Below are positions 1 through 10,798 of a DNA stretch of 64,000 bases, piece by piece. The notes under the pieces are model-generated. The model had not been told where the DNA came from. It did no database searches and worked only from the letters and a program-made list of their open reading frames with translations. Both the position numbers and the translations under genes were made by a program. Source of the DNA: Bacillota bacterium (GTDB lineage: Bacteria > Bacillota > Clostridia > Christensenellales > Borkfalkiaceae); assembly GCA_019423125.1 (NCBI GenBank), contig JAHZBZ010000002.1, positions 186,001-250,000 on the forward strand, written 5' to 3'. Every line of letters begins with the position of its first letter. Positions within the stretch are counted from its first letter, which is position 1.

Positions 1-186
1 GCTCACCTCGCCCCGCTCGTATTCCCGCCACAAGCCGTCGTTGATGCGCTTGAACAGGGCATATTCCCCTTCGATCGCAGAAAGCCCCGCCGTGCGCATC
101 GCAGACAAAAAGCTCTCTTTTGACGAGCGGATAAAATCAAGTACCGTCTCATCCGCATCCAGCAAAAACGCTGTCTTATTTTCCAT
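1..186 (-). CDS. HAD-family hydrolase, YjjG/YfnB-like nucleotidase (partial, N-terminal 62 residues)
   Basis: The reverse strand encodes a protein that begins MENKTAFLLDADETVLDF and runs off the left edge of the window. LLDADETVLDF is HAD motif I, with the two catalytic aspartates as DxD. The following INDGLWREYERGEV stretch matches the cap region of the YjjG/YfnB group, which dephosphorylates non-canonical pyrimidine nucleotides. The ATG overlaps the end of the upstream helicase gene by 11 bases, so the two are probably translationally coupled. The family call rests on 62 residues only; another HAD phosphatase of the same cap class is possible. Confidence 0.72.
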   Translation of the reverse strand, partial: MENKTAFLLDADETVLDFIRSSKESFLSAMRTAGLSAIEGEYALFKRINDGLWREYERGEVS

Positions 187-2569
187 TTTCGTTCTCCCTC
201 ACAACGGCGAGCTCTTTGAGAGCGCGCGTATAGGCAATGTAGCGCTCGTGCACGGTCATGCCCTCATCGGCGACGACCACGGAAGAAAATTCCAGACCCT
301 TTGACTCATACACAGTCATGATATTGATGCGCGCCTTGGAGATCCGGCCGCTCTCTCCGACGACGTTGTAACTCTTGCGGCGGTATTTTTCCAGGGCGTG
401 CTCGGGCACGATCACCGCTTTCAATCCCTTTTTATCGCGGAAAAAGGCGCTGATCCCCCGCATGCCGATATGCACGACTTCAGGGCCGTCGAAGCCGATG
501 GGCTTCATCGCGATCTTTAAGATCTTTGAAACGTATTCCACGATCTGATTGGTGTTGCGGTAGTTTTGATCCAGCGTATAGACGGGGCCGTCCAGCACGC
601 TCGACCAGTCGGTGAGCCCGCGGTACTTTGTGATGTTCTGCGCGAGGTCGCCGTAGATGTTGAAGGCGGCGTCCTCGTTGATCATGCGCAGGAGTCTGTA
701 TTCGTTGGCGGAGATGTCCTGTCCCTCGTCCACGAACACAAGCCCGAAACGCGGTTCCAGCTTTTCGCCGAGAAACGCGAGGATGAGGCAGACCACATAC
801 GCATCACAGCGGACCAATCCCTTGCCCATTCCGAATTTGTTTTTCGCCTTGCGGACGATCTCCTTATAAAAAAGCCTTGCGAGCTCCAGGCTGGTGCCGC
901 ATTTTCCGATGCGCGTGAAATAGTCGCTTCCGCGCAGCACCTCGAACAGTTCGACAAAGCGGTCAAAGCCCTCCGAAACTCGCACGATGCTGTTTTTTAC
1001 CGAGTCGATCTCTTCCAGAAGCTCGCCGCGGCGCGCGATGCGGTCCGCATAGGTCTCCACCTCCATGCCGCCGCGGAATATCTTGTAACGGCGCAGGTCG
1101 AGGATCTCCTTTTCAACCGTCTCGCGAAGATGCATCAGATCGCGCCCCGCATCTGCGCAGATCCCTTTCCCGTGCCGTGAAATAAATGTCCCCGCACGGT
1201 AAAACGAGAGGATACGGCGATAAAACACGCTGTAATTCTTTATTTTTTCACTCTTTAAGTCGTTTGCAAAAAATTCCTCGGCAGCAGTGACCTCGTTCAT
1301 GAGTTCACGGAACGGCTTGGTGTAGTACAGCCCGCCCTCGGGACGCTCCTTGATCTCACCGAGCACGGCTCTGCGCACGCGCACGCTCGCGTTGCGGATA
1401 GCCGCAAAGGCGGAAAGCTGGTCGCGGCAACTTTGCAGCACTTCTTCGATGTATGCCGCGCACTCCTCGCCTGCAAAGAGCCCGAGGATGCCGTCGTAGA
1501 TCTTTGAAAGACGGTTCTGCACGTCTTTGTAGAATTTGTCCGAATAGACGTACGCCGCATAACCCGCGGGCGGCCGCGGCGAAGCGGCGATCTTTTCCGC
1601 GATGTCCACACCCTCGTTTTTCAGAAGAAGAAGGAAATATTCCTCGATCGTGTTCGTCTTGATCTTTTCCAGTTCGAGTACCTGCGAGAGCTCGTCTATA
1701 AAAGCATTGAATGAATCACTGGGCGTGATCACGAGCACGTCTCGCGGGCGCAGGTTCTCGTTATTGTACATCAGAAAGCTGAGGCGGTGAAGCAGGATCA
1801 TCGTCTTGCCGCTTCCTGCACATCCCTGCAGGACAAAACTGTCCCGCTCGGGTTTTGTGATGATCTCGTATTGCTTTTCCTGGATGGTCTCGATGATGTC
1901 GGTGATCTCAGAACTTTCTTTGCGCGATCGCAGGATCTCTTTGAGATAGGGATCAAAAATGATCTCCTCGTCCCTGCCCGCGATCTCTTCCTTGGTCAGA
2001 TAGTCGCGCACGCTCAGATATTCGTTCTTGAAATCGAGAAACCTTCCGTTCGCCGTGCGGAGCGCGCGACGGAGAATGAGTTTATAGCTGTAATCGTTGA
2101 TGGAAAAATTGATCTGGCTCTTTTGATAATACTTTCGCGCAAGCGGCGCACGCCAGTCGATGATCTCGAGATTGATGTCCCCCTTTTTCCCGATGTAATA
2201 GCTGTTGTATCCCTCTTTGTCGTCGTAGAGGTCCATGCGTGCAAAATACGGCTCGACAAAAAAGCCCTTGAACCCTTCGATCTCCTGACGCCAGCCTCGT
2301 ATCGCCGCATTCTGCGCGATGATCTGACGGTAATTTTCCGCCGAAAAATCTTCTGCACGCATGCGCGCGATCTCCTCCTGCGCCTCGCGGATCTTGAGTT
2401 TGAGCTTGTTGATGTAAATCACTTTGAGCAGTCCCATAAGCGCCTCGACGCGGCGGCTTTCCCAGGCCCGCTGTTTCTCCTCGTCCAGAAGATCGAGAAA
2501 AAACTGCTTGTCCGGCTCCTTATGGCTCGCTATGCACGCATACATCTCCTCAGCGGTCATCTCGGTCAT
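176..2569 (-). CDS. helD: HelD-type superfamily 1 helicase / RNA polymerase recycling ATPase
   Basis: This 797-residue protein has a charged coiled-coil N-terminus (about 50-80), then the segment with IDWRAPLARKYY (about 137-148) typical of HelD. A Walker A motif GCAGSGKT lies at 249-256, a Walker B VDEGQD at 613-618, the SF1 motif QNYRNT at 668-673 and a C-terminal YTRA at 780-783. Known HelD proteins bind RNA polymerase and use ATP to release it from DNA and nascent RNA. The long insertion between the two helicase halves (about 300-600) also fits HelD. A GGGTGG ribosome site lies just upstream of the ATG. It is preceded by its own extended -10 promoter and overlaps the HAD gene downstream. 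A general UvrD-like helicase is the alternative. Confidence 0.83.
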   Translation of the reverse strand: MTEMTAEEMYACIASHKEPDKQFFLDLLDEEKQRAWESRRVEALMGLLKVIYINKLKLKIREAQEEIARMRAEDFSAENYRQIIAQNAAIRGWRQEIEGFKGFFVEPYFARMDLYDDKEGYNSYYIGKKGDINLEIIDWRAPLARKYYQKSQINFSINDYSYKLILRRALRTANGRFLDFKNEYLSVRDYLTKEEIAGRDEEIIFDPYLKEILRSRKESSEITDIIETIQEKQYEIITKPERDSFVLQGCAGSGKTMILLHRLSFLMYNNENLRPRDVLVITPSDSFNAFIDELSQVLELEKIKTNTIEEYFLLLLKNEGVDIAEKIAASPRPPAGYAAYVYSDKFYKDVQNRLSKIYDGILGLFAGEECAAYIEEVLQSCRDQLSAFAAIRNASVRVRRAVLGEIKERPEGGLYYTKPFRELMNEVTAAEEFFANDLKSEKIKNYSVFYRRILSFYRAGTFISRHGKGICADAGRDLMHLRETVEKEILDLRRYKIFRGGMEVETYADRIARRGELLEEIDSVKNSIVRVSEGFDRFVELFEVLRGSDYFTRIGKCGTSLELARLFYKEIVRKAKNKFGMGKGLVRCDAYVVCLILAFLGEKLEPRFGLVFVDEGQDISANEYRLLRMINEDAAFNIYGDLAQNITKYRGLTDWSSVLDGPVYTLDQNYRNTNQIVEYVSKILKIAMKPIGFDGPEVVHIGMRGISAFFRDKKGLKAVIVPEHALEKYRRKSYNVVGESGRISKARINIMTVYESKGLEFSSVVVADEGMTVHERYIAYTRALKELAVVRENENGK

Positions 2570-2623
2570 TTTCCACCCGTGTCCGTTTACCTGATTTTAA
2601 AAAGAGTAAAAAGACATCACCTT

Positions 2624-2632
2624 AGTATAGCA
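2624..2632 (-). promoter_or_regulatory. Extended -10 promoter for helD
   Basis: Read on the minus strand there is TGCTATACT, that is TATACT preceded by the TGn extension, about 55 bases upstream of the helD start and just after the terminator of the upstream GMP synthase-like gene. No good -35 hexamer is visible, which is usual for extended -10 promoters. Confidence 0.5.
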
Positions 2633-2641
2633 CATCCAAGC

Positions 2642-2682
2642 AAAAAAAGAAATACCTTTGCAAAAATTTTCGCAAAGGTATT
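2642..2682 (-). terminator. Intrinsic terminator of the GMP synthase-like gene
   Basis: An 11-bp stem (AATACCTTTGC at 2651-2661 and its complement at 2672-2682) is followed on the minus strand by a T-rich tract (2642-2650). It lies about 35 bases after the stop codon at 2717, so it ends the guaA-type transcript before helD. Confidence 0.8.
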
Positions 2683-2716
2683 TTCTATACTCAACAATTT
2701 TAAAATAAATGTTGCA

Positions 2717-3697
2717 TTACTCCCACTCAATCGTGCCGCAGGGCTTGGGTGTGAGGTCATAGAGAACGCGGTTGACGCCCTTGACTTCGCTCGTGATGCG
2801 CGCGGTGATGTGCTGCAGGAGCGCAAAGGGAACGTCCTCGACGGTCGCAGTCATCGCGTCGACGGTGTTGACCGCGCGGATGATCACGGGATACTCGAAA
2901 GTACGCGCGTTGTCGCGCACGCCGACCGACTTGAAATCGGGCACGACGGTGAAATACTGCCAAACTTTGCCCTCAAGGCCGTTTTTGGCAAATTCCTCGC
3001 GGAGAATGGCGTCAGATTCGCGCACCGCTTCGAGGCGGTCGCGCGTGATCGCGCCGAGGCAGCGCACGCCCAGGCCGGGGCCGGGGAACGGCTGGCGATA
3101 AACCATGCCGTCAGGAAGGCCGAGCGCCTTGCCGACAACGCGGACCTCGTCTTTAAACAGGAATTTGACAGGTTCTACGAGCGTGAATTTGAGATCTTCG
3201 GGAAGACCGCCGACGTTGTGATGCGCCTTGACGGGACCGCTTTCGAGGATGTCGGGATAGATGGTGCCCTGCGCAAGGAACTCGATGCCCTCGAGCTTTC
3301 TAGCTTCTTCCTCAAACACGCGGATAAATTCCGCGCCGATGATCTTGCGCTTTTTCTCAGGCTCCGCGACGCCCGCGAGTTTGTCGAGGAAGCGGTCCAC
3401 CGCGTCCACATAGATGAGGTTGGCATCCATGCGGTTGCGGAACACCTCCACCACCTGTTCGGGCTCGCCCTTGCGGAGCAGACCGTGGTTGACATGCACG
3501 CAGACGAGCTGTTTGCCGATCGCGCGGATCAGAAGCGCCGCCACGACAGAAGAATCCACGCCGCCGGAGAGCGCCAAAAGCACCTTTTTGTCTCCGACCT
3601 GTGCGCGGACCGCCGCGACCTGCTCTTCGATGAACTTCTCCGCCTGTGCGGCGGTCTTGATGCGCTCCATGTTCTCGGGGCGTTTGTTGTTTTCCAT
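2717..3697 (-). CDS. GMP synthase-like ATP pyrophosphatase without a glutaminase domain (GuaAb-like)
   Basis: This 326-residue protein corresponds to the synthetase half of GMP synthase, which adenylates XMP and aminates it to GMP. It has the pyrophosphatase loop LSGGVDSS (about 43-50), the [11 protein letters not shown] segment and the C-terminal dimerisation domain ending TIEWE. It entirely lacks the class I glutaminase domain. This is not a frameshift: only 63 bases separate its ATG, with a good AGGAGATATACG ribosome site, from the stop of the full-length guaA upstream. The arrangement resembles the archaeal two-subunit GuaAa/GuaAb enzymes. It may use free ammonia, borrow the neighbour's glutaminase, or act on another substrate; the sequence cannot decide. 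It differs clearly from the neighbour and is not a recent copy. Confidence 0.85.
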   Translation of the reverse strand: MENNKRPENMERIKTAAQAEKFIEEQVAAVRAQVGDKKVLLALSGGVDSSVVAALLIRAIGKQLVCVHVNHGLLRKGEPEQVVEVFRNRMDANLIYVDAVDRFLDKLAGVAEPEKKRKIIGAEFIRVFEEEARKLEGIEFLAQGTIYPDILESGPVKAHHNVGGLPEDLKFTLVEPVKFLFKDEVRVVGKALGLPDGMVYRQPFPGPGLGVRCLGAITRDRLEAVRESDAILREEFAKNGLEGKVWQYFTVVPDFKSVGVRDNARTFEYPVIIRAVNTVDAMTATVEDVPFALLQHITARITSEVKGVNRVLYDLTPKPCGTIEWE

Positions 3698-3760
3698 CGT
3701 ATATCTCCTTGAATTTTTCTCTGTTTCGTATCCGCGCGGCGCTCCGCACGAAGAACTTTT

Positions 3761-5293
3761 TTACTCCCACTCTATGGTTGCGGGAGGTTTTGACGTGATG
3801 TCGTATACGATTCGATTGGCGTGTTCCACTTCGTTGACGATGCGTGTGCTGATGCGCTCGAGAACGTCGTAGGGAATGCGCGCCCAATCCGCCGTCATGG
3901 CGTCCACACTCGTGACCGCGCGCAGCGCAATAACGGGCTCGTAGGTGCGGGAATCGCCCATGACGCCGACCGTCGACGTAGAAGTGAGCACCGCAAAATA
4001 CTGCCAGATCTCGCGGTCGAGCCCCGCTTTTGCGATCTCGTCGCGGAGGATAAAGTCCGCATCGCGCAGGGTCTCGAGCCGCTCGGGCGTGACTTCGCCC
4101 ATGATGCGGATGGCAAGGCCGGGGCCGGGGAAAGGCTGACGGCGCACGACGGAATCGGGAAGGCCGAGCTCGGTGCCGACTTTGCGGACCTCATCTTTAA
4201 ACAGGTCGCGGAGCGGTTCGACGATCTCCTTGAAATCGACGACGGAAGGAAGCCCTCCGACGTTGTGATGGCTCTTGATCACCGCGGATTTACCCTTTCC
4301 GCTCTCGATGACGTCGGGATAAATGGTGCCCTGTACGAGATAATCGACGGCACCGATCTTTTTGGATTCCTCTTCAAAGACCTTGATAAACTCCTCGCCG
4401 ATGATCTTACGCTTTTTCTCGGGATCGGAAACGCCTCTGAGTTTTTCCAGGAAGCGCGCCGAGGCGTCCGCCTTGACGAGTTTCATCCCGAGGCCGTCGC
4501 GGAAGACGGAGACGACCTCTTCCGCCTCGCCCTTGCGCAGAAAACCGTGATCGACGAAGACGCAGGTGAGATTTCCCCCCGCCGCACGATGTACGAGGGT
4601 CGCTGCAACGGCGCTGTCGACGCCGCCGCTCATCGCGCAGAGAACGCGCTTGCCCGCGAGCTTCTCTTTGAGCAGTGCGACCTGCTCCTCGACAAAGTTG
4701 GACATCGTCCAGTCCCCCGCCGCGCCGCAGATCTCATAGAGAAAGTTGCGCAGGATCTTGTCGCCCTCGCGGGTATGGTGTACTTCGGGATGGAACTGGA
4801 TCCCGTAGATGTTTTTTGAATCGTTTTCAAATCCCGCCGCCGGGCAGGTCGCCGTCGTCGCGGTCACCTTAAATCCTTGCGGCACGGTGCTGACGTAATC
4901 GGTGTGCGACATCCAGCAGATGTTCTCGGACGCGATCCCTTTAAAAAGTCGGCTGGCGCCGTAAGAGATCTCGCACTTGCCGTATTCGCGCGTGTCAGCG
5001 TGCGTAACCTTGCCGCCGAGCGTATGCGCGATGAGCTGACAGCCGTAGCAAATGCCGAGGACGGGAATGCCGAGCGAGAAGATGCCCGCATCCACTGTGG
5101 GCGCGCCTTCGCCGTAAACGCTGTTGGGCCCGCCCGTAAAAATAATGCCGATGGGATCGTATGCGCGGATCTCCTCGAGGCTCTTGTCGCTCGGGACAAG
5201 ATCGCAATAGACGCCCTGCTCGCGCACGCGGCGGGCGATCAACTGATTGTACTGTCCGCCGAAATCCAAAATCAAAACTCTCTGATGCTGCAT
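3761..5293 (-). CDS. guaA: Glutamine-hydrolysing GMP synthase
   Basis: This 510-residue protein has the usual length and layout of GuaA. The N-terminal class I amidotransferase domain carries the nucleophile Cys82 in GICYGC and the His/Glu pair in QFHPEVHH. It is followed by the ATP pyrophosphatase domain with MSGGVDSA and [11 protein letters not shown], and the C-terminal dimerisation domain ending in TIEWE. It converts XMP to GMP with ATP and glutamine in the cytosol. IMP dehydrogenase lies directly upstream on the same strand, so the last two steps to GMP are side by side, though a terminator separates them. The ATG is preceded by GGAG at suitable spacing. Confidence 0.97.
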   Translation of the reverse strand: MQHQRVLILDFGGQYNQLIARRVREQGVYCDLVPSDKSLEEIRAYDPIGIIFTGGPNSVYGEGAPTVDAGIFSLGIPVLGICYGCQLIAHTLGGKVTHADTREYGKCEISYGASRLFKGIASENICWMSHTDYVSTVPQGFKVTATTATCPAAGFENDSKNIYGIQFHPEVHHTREGDKILRNFLYEICGAAGDWTMSNFVEEQVALLKEKLAGKRVLCAMSGGVDSAVAATLVHRAAGGNLTCVFVDHGFLRKGEAEEVVSVFRDGLGMKLVKADASARFLEKLRGVSDPEKKRKIIGEEFIKVFEEESKKIGAVDYLVQGTIYPDVIESGKGKSAVIKSHHNVGGLPSVVDFKEIVEPLRDLFKDEVRKVGTELGLPDSVVRRQPFPGPGLAIRIMGEVTPERLETLRDADFILRDEIAKAGLDREIWQYFAVLTSTSTVGVMGDSRTYEPVIALRAVTSVDAMTADWARIPYDVLERISTRIVNEVEHANRIVYDITSKPPATIEWE

Positions 5294-5340
5294 TCTCTAC
5301 TCCGTACTTATTCGTTTTGTCTTTGAAATGTACATTTTAA

Positions 5341-5375
5341 ACAGAAAAGAATGTACCGCGGCCGTGGCGGTACAT
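5341..5375 (-). terminator. Intrinsic terminator of guaB
   Basis: A 9-bp stem (ATGTACCGC at 5351-5359, complement at 5367-5375) with a 7-base loop is followed on the minus strand by TCTTTTCTGTTT. It sits between guaB and guaA. Confidence 0.78.
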
Positions 5376-5388
5376 CTTCTTTCCTTGC

Positions 5389-7529
<2,141 letters not shown>

Positions 7530-7731
7530 TGCGTTCTCCCCTCGTTTTTATGCGAAAGCCCGTTCAGCCGATCGGGCTCGCGGATTGTTTTCGTATTTGA
7601 ACTATTTTAGCACACGCGAGCAAAAAAATCAACCTTATGGCAAAAAAAATAGTGCTACGAAGAAAAAAATATCATTTTTTCCGACAAACAAAAATAAAAT
7701 AAAGTGCAACAAAAAATACGCGAGGTGAACA

Positions 7732-8391
7732 ATGAAAAAGTTTTTATGCGGCCTGCTCGCCGCGGCTGCGCTGGTTGCGCTTTCCGCCTGCTCTGACACG
7801 GACGCGCTAAAAGCATCCGTCTCTGAATACAGGAGCAACATCTACATGGGCACCCAGGAAAGTTATTCCGTGTTTGCGGCATGGTCTACACGCGAATATC
7901 CCTATGTTTCGGACGGAAATGTCGGAGAGATGTCCGATCTGTTTGAAGTGACCCTCTCCGCGGCAGACAACACCGTGACTTATTCTGTCGAATATACCAT
8001 AGACGGAAAAGAATACAGCTCGCAGCTCAGCTTTGACAGTGTGCGAATGGTACACACCTGTTCTCTCTCTTTGCCCGAACCGAAAGAGAGCGAGATCACC
8101 TTCAAGATCCTCGGCGAGGAAAAAGAGACGCTTGCCGAAGTCTGCGCAGCAAGCATCAAAAGTGAGGAGGTCCTCTCCTTAGAAAAATTGCTCGCCGCCG
8201 TACAGGAAAGCGAAAAAGATCGCATCGCTTCGATGATGCGCGGAAGCGAATTTTGCGGCGAGATCTATGTCCGCCTTCTCTATGAAAACGAACAATGCTA
8301 TTATTATGTCGGGCTCATCGACCGCGACGGCGGATGCTACAGTCTCCTCGCCGATGCAGTGACGGGCGAGATCGTCGCGACGAGAGAATGA
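7732..8391 (+). CDS. Lipoprotein of unknown function
   Basis: The 219-residue product starts with a lipoprotein signal peptide, MKKFLCGLLAAAALVALSAC, with the lipobox LSAC and the lipidated cysteine at residue 20. It should therefore be anchored to the outer face of the membrane. The mature part is rich in beta-strand-forming and acidic residues and shows no family motif I recognise. GAGGTG lies just before the ATG. The gene stands alone, divergent from the guaB cluster, and is followed by a gene-free stretch of almost 500 bases. Confidence 0.72.
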   Translation: MKKFLCGLLAAAALVALSACSDTDALKASVSEYRSNIYMGTQESYSVFAAWSTREYPYVSDGNVGEMSDLFEVTLSAADNTVTYSVEYTIDGKEYSSQLSFDSVRMVHTCSLSLPEPKESEITFKILGEEKETLAEVCAASIKSEEVLSLEKLLAAVQESEKDRIASMMRGSEFCGEIYVRLLYENEQCYYYVGLIDRDGGCYSLLADAVTGEIVATRE

Positions 8392-8399
8392 TCGAACCC

Positions 8400-8411
8400 G
8401 CAAGCGCTTGC
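8400..8411. promoter_or_regulatory. Perfect 12-bp palindrome GCAAGCGCTTGC, LacI/CcpA-operator-like
   Basis: The gene-free region 8392-8640 holds little: an AT-rich stretch and this palindrome nine bases after the lipoprotein stop. AAGCGCTT with a central CG is the core of many LacI-family operators and of cre sites, although the flanking bases differ from the cre consensus. With no promoter or gene start beside it, it may be a relic or chance. Confidence 0.25.
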
Positions 8412-8640
8412 CCGAGCGACAAAAAATTAAACTAAAGCTTAAACTTCGGAACAAAATAAAAACCGTCTCATCAAATTATCAGATTTAAGACAAAATCTTT
8501 CCCGCCTTCTGATGTAAAAATACAGAAAAAACTTCCCGCCTTTTCAGCGATCTTCCCGTCGGAACATCCGTCTGATTTAACGTGGAGGTTTTTTCTTGCA
8601 TTCGAACGCATTCCGTCCGATAAAAAGGAATGCAAAAAAA

Positions 8641-8835
8641 CTACTTTTTTGAAATGACATCGACCGGCTGAAGCCTGAGCATGCGGACAAGCGGAAAAAT
8701 CGCAGAAAGAGCCGCGATCCCGAAGCACAGCAAAAAGATCCGAAAAACATGCAGGGCACTGACGGCAACGACTGCAAGCCCGTTGTTTTCCTTATGTCGA
8801 AGAGTTTTACCATGATCGGGCCTAAGGACTTGGAA
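8641..8835 (-). pseudogene. Decayed C-terminal fragment of an FtsX-type ABC transporter permease
   Basis: On the minus strand a 64-codon open stretch ends LVRMLRLQPVDVISKK-stop. A hydrophobic helix followed by P-L-x-R-x-x-R-L-x-P-V-D-x-I is the typical end of FtsX/MacB-type permeases. The preceding residues (GLAVVAVSALHVFRIFLL and onward) fit the last membrane helix. A stop codon lies in frame at 8836-8838, there is no start codon, and the several hundred residues expected upstream are absent because hemW ends close by. This looks like the tail of a lost ABC permease gene. Confidence 0.5.
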
Positions 8836-8864
8836 TTAGCACAAACGGCTGATTTTTAGGGATA

Positions 8865-8881
8865 TATGTCACGCATAATAC
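8865..8881 (-). repeat. Dispersed palindromic element, copy E
   Basis: Read on the minus strand the site is GTATTATGCGTGACATA. It shares TTATGCGTGACATA with the copy at 28360. It lies seven bases downstream of the hemW stop codon. Confidence 0.55.
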
Positions 8882-8887
8882 ATCGCA

Positions 8888-9997
8888 TCAGTGCAAAAAA
8901 TCCATTAAAATCTCATTCTGAACGTATAAAAATTCATCCTTTATCCGTATACGTCCGTTTGTTAGTTCAAGGCGATCCCTGTGTTTTTTCAGCGCATCGA
9001 AGAAATCGGAAGCAAAATCGGAGCCAAAAACACGGCGATAATCTTCAAGCGACAACCCTTCGGAAGTACGGAAAGCAAGCATGACCGTCTCAAATTTTGC
9101 ATCCTCCCCTTCGATCTTTTCATCGTCGACAACAGGGAAATGATCGGAAAGAATGCACTTGATATAGTCGTCCAGATCGCGCGTGTTCGTAAATCTTCTC
9201 CCCTTCAAAAAGGAACTCGCCGCGACACCGAAACCGATGTACTCACCGCGGCGCCAGTAATTTAAATTATGCCGCGACTCGAATCCTTTTTTCGCAAAAT
9301 TGGAGACTTCGTAGCGCACAAACCCCTTTTCGGAAAGCAATTTCCTCGCAAAATCATACTGCGACGCAACCTCGTCCGAATCGGGAAGCTCTCCGTTAAG
9401 ATAATCGGTGTAGATCGGCGTGCCGTCCTCAGGCGTGAGCGCATACATCGAGATATGTTTTACTCCGCATCGCTCGGAAAGTTCTATCGCCTCGCGGATG
9501 TCCGAATCCTTCTGCCCTTTCAAACCGATCATGATGTCTGCGCTCTTGTTTACATCACCGAGCAATTCGCACGCCTTTTTAAAATCGTCTGCCGTATGAA
9601 TGCGCCCGATGTCCTCCAAAATCGCGTCGTTTGCGGACTGCAATCCGACGGAAAAGCGGTTGATCCCCGCATCTTTATAGACTCTCACCGATTCTGCATC
9701 GATCGTTCCCGGGTTTATCTCGATCGTGATCTCAGCATTTTCGGCAAGGTCATAGCATTCGCGGATGCGACGCATACTGCCCAAAATCAGTTTTGCGTCA
9801 ATGACAGAAGGCGTTCCACCTCCGAAATAGACGGTTTCTATCTTTTTCCCCTTAAGCGCTTCGGCGCGAAGTTTCATCTCCTTGTAGACACACGCCATGT
9901 ATGCCTCGGCAAACCCGATCTTTCCCGGGTAAGAAGTGAAATCACAATACCTGCATTTCGACCTACAAAAAGGAATATGTATATAGATCCCAGCCAT
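8888..9997 (-). CDS. hemW: Radical SAM heme chaperone HemW (coproporphyrinogen oxidase-like)
   Basis: The 369-residue protein begins MAGIYIHIPFCRSKCRYCDF, placing the radical-SAM iron-sulfur cysteines at 11, 15 and 18 in the Cx3Cx2C spacing of the HemN/HemW family. The GGGTPS SAM-binding region and the C-terminal HNLNYW segment are also present. HemW proteins insert heme into target proteins and lack the coproporphyrinogen oxidase activity of HemN; the length and motif favour HemW. AGGAG lies five bases before the chosen ATG, whereas a longer TTG-started frame adds 22 residues without support. No other heme gene is nearby. Confidence 0.9.
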   Translation of the reverse strand: MAGIYIHIPFCRSKCRYCDFTSYPGKIGFAEAYMACVYKEMKLRAEALKGKKIETVYFGGGTPSVIDAKLILGSMRRIRECYDLAENAEITIEINPGTIDAESVRVYKDAGINRFSVGLQSANDAILEDIGRIHTADDFKKACELLGDVNKSADIMIGLKGQKDSDIREAIELSERCGVKHISMYALTPEDGTPIYTDYLNGELPDSDEVASQYDFARKLLSEKGFVRYEVSNFAKKGFESRHNLNYWRRGEYIGFGVAASSFLKGRRFTNTRDLDDYIKCILSDHFPVVDDEKIEGEDAKFETVMLAFRTSEGLSLEDYRRVFGSDFASDFFDALKKHRDRLELTNGRIRIKDEFLYVQNEILMDFLH

Positions 9998-10266
9998 CTC
10001 TTCTCCTTTTGCCGCCAAAAAAGCGGCCTTCTTTTTTGAATGACCTCTTTTAAATGCATCCAAATCAGTTGCTGAAAACTGATCAAGCCATCAGTAAATC
10101 ATTTTAATTTCAGATATATCAAATACTATGCCTGAAACACGTCGCCATATTATTGAGATTTTTTAACCCGACCGCATCTCTGAAAAAGCGGATGCAAAGA
10201 CAATCGACGCGGCAGAAAAATTTTTTTAATCTCTTCTTCCGTCGCCAAAAAAAGGCCCTGCCAAAA

Positions 10267-10581
10267 TTACGGATTCCAACCGAATTTACTCATGTCCACA
10301 TAAAACAAGCCGTCGACACAACTGACTTCGATCCCTTCTTTTTCAAGAAGCATTTTTTGTACCTCAGCGCCGCCGAAGGCAAAGGCAGGCGCAAGCCGCC
10401 CCTCCCGATTGACGACCCGATGACATGGAATGACTCCGGGGCGCGGATTGACATGTAAAGCATATCCCACTGCACGAGAAGAACGCGGACTGGAACACAT
10501 CGCCGCAATCTGTCCGTAAGAGGCAACTTTTCCTCGCGGTATTTTCTCCACCGCCTCATAGACTCTATCAAAAAAATTCAT
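10267..10581 (-). CDS. Methylated-DNA-protein cysteine methyltransferase domain protein (MGMT family)
   Basis: At 104 residues this is only the DNA-binding and active-site domain of the O6-alkylguanine transferase family. The signature IPCHRVV is intact with the acceptor Cys53, and the arginine finger and recognition helix are present (SSRAVGYAL, about 34-42). The Tyr in VASYGQIA is also conserved. The related ATL proteins have Trp in place of this Cys, so an active suicide alkyltransferase is likelier. The product would repair alkylated guanine in DNA. The N-terminal domain of full-length Ogt is absent, as in many short bacterial homologues. Confidence 0.85.
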   Translation of the reverse strand: MNFFDRVYEAVEKIPRGKVASYGQIAAMCSSPRSSRAVGYALHVNPRPGVIPCHRVVNREGRLAPAFAFGGAEVQKMLLEKEGIEVSCVDGLFYVDMSKFGWNP

Positions 10582-10616
10582 GTGCTCCTGTCTCCATTCT
10601 TTTTACTTTTTATGCA

Positions 10617-10635
10617 ATTATGTCTGACATATTAC
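10617..10635 (+). repeat. Dispersed palindromic element, copy C
   Basis: ATTATGTCTGACATATTAC, matching the perfect palindrome of copies A and B at all but one base. It lies upstream of the MGMT gene and downstream of lepA, in a 217-base gap that otherwise holds only the lepA terminator. Confidence 0.6.
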
Positions 10636-10763
10636 ATTGAAAACGCCAAAAAAAGCGGGTTTTGCTGAAAAAATGCAAGGTAAATAATCAACCGATTTTA
10701 ATAAAGCAAGACGAAGCGTGCGCACCAAAAAGCGCAGAAGAAGAAAAAAGACGCCCTATACAG

Positions 10764-10792
10764 CGAGCGGCGGCGCCATGCACCGCCGCTCG
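10764..10792 (-). terminator. Terminator hairpin of lepA
   Basis: A 10-bp GC stem (CGAGCGGCGG at 10764-10773, complement at 10783-10792) lies just past the lepA stop. The T tract follows only after about 14 bases on the minus strand, so termination may be imperfect. Confidence 0.6.
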
Positions 10793-10798
10793 AACCGA

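Noticed and set aside
2717..3760. Frameshifted or split full-length guaA
   Set aside because: The gap to the neighbouring gene is 63 bases and holds no glutaminase sequence in any frame; the small gene has its own good ribosome site.
10267..10581. Alkyltransferase-like (ATL) protein
   Set aside because: ATL proteins have Trp in place of the acceptor Cys. Here PCHRVV keeps the Cys.
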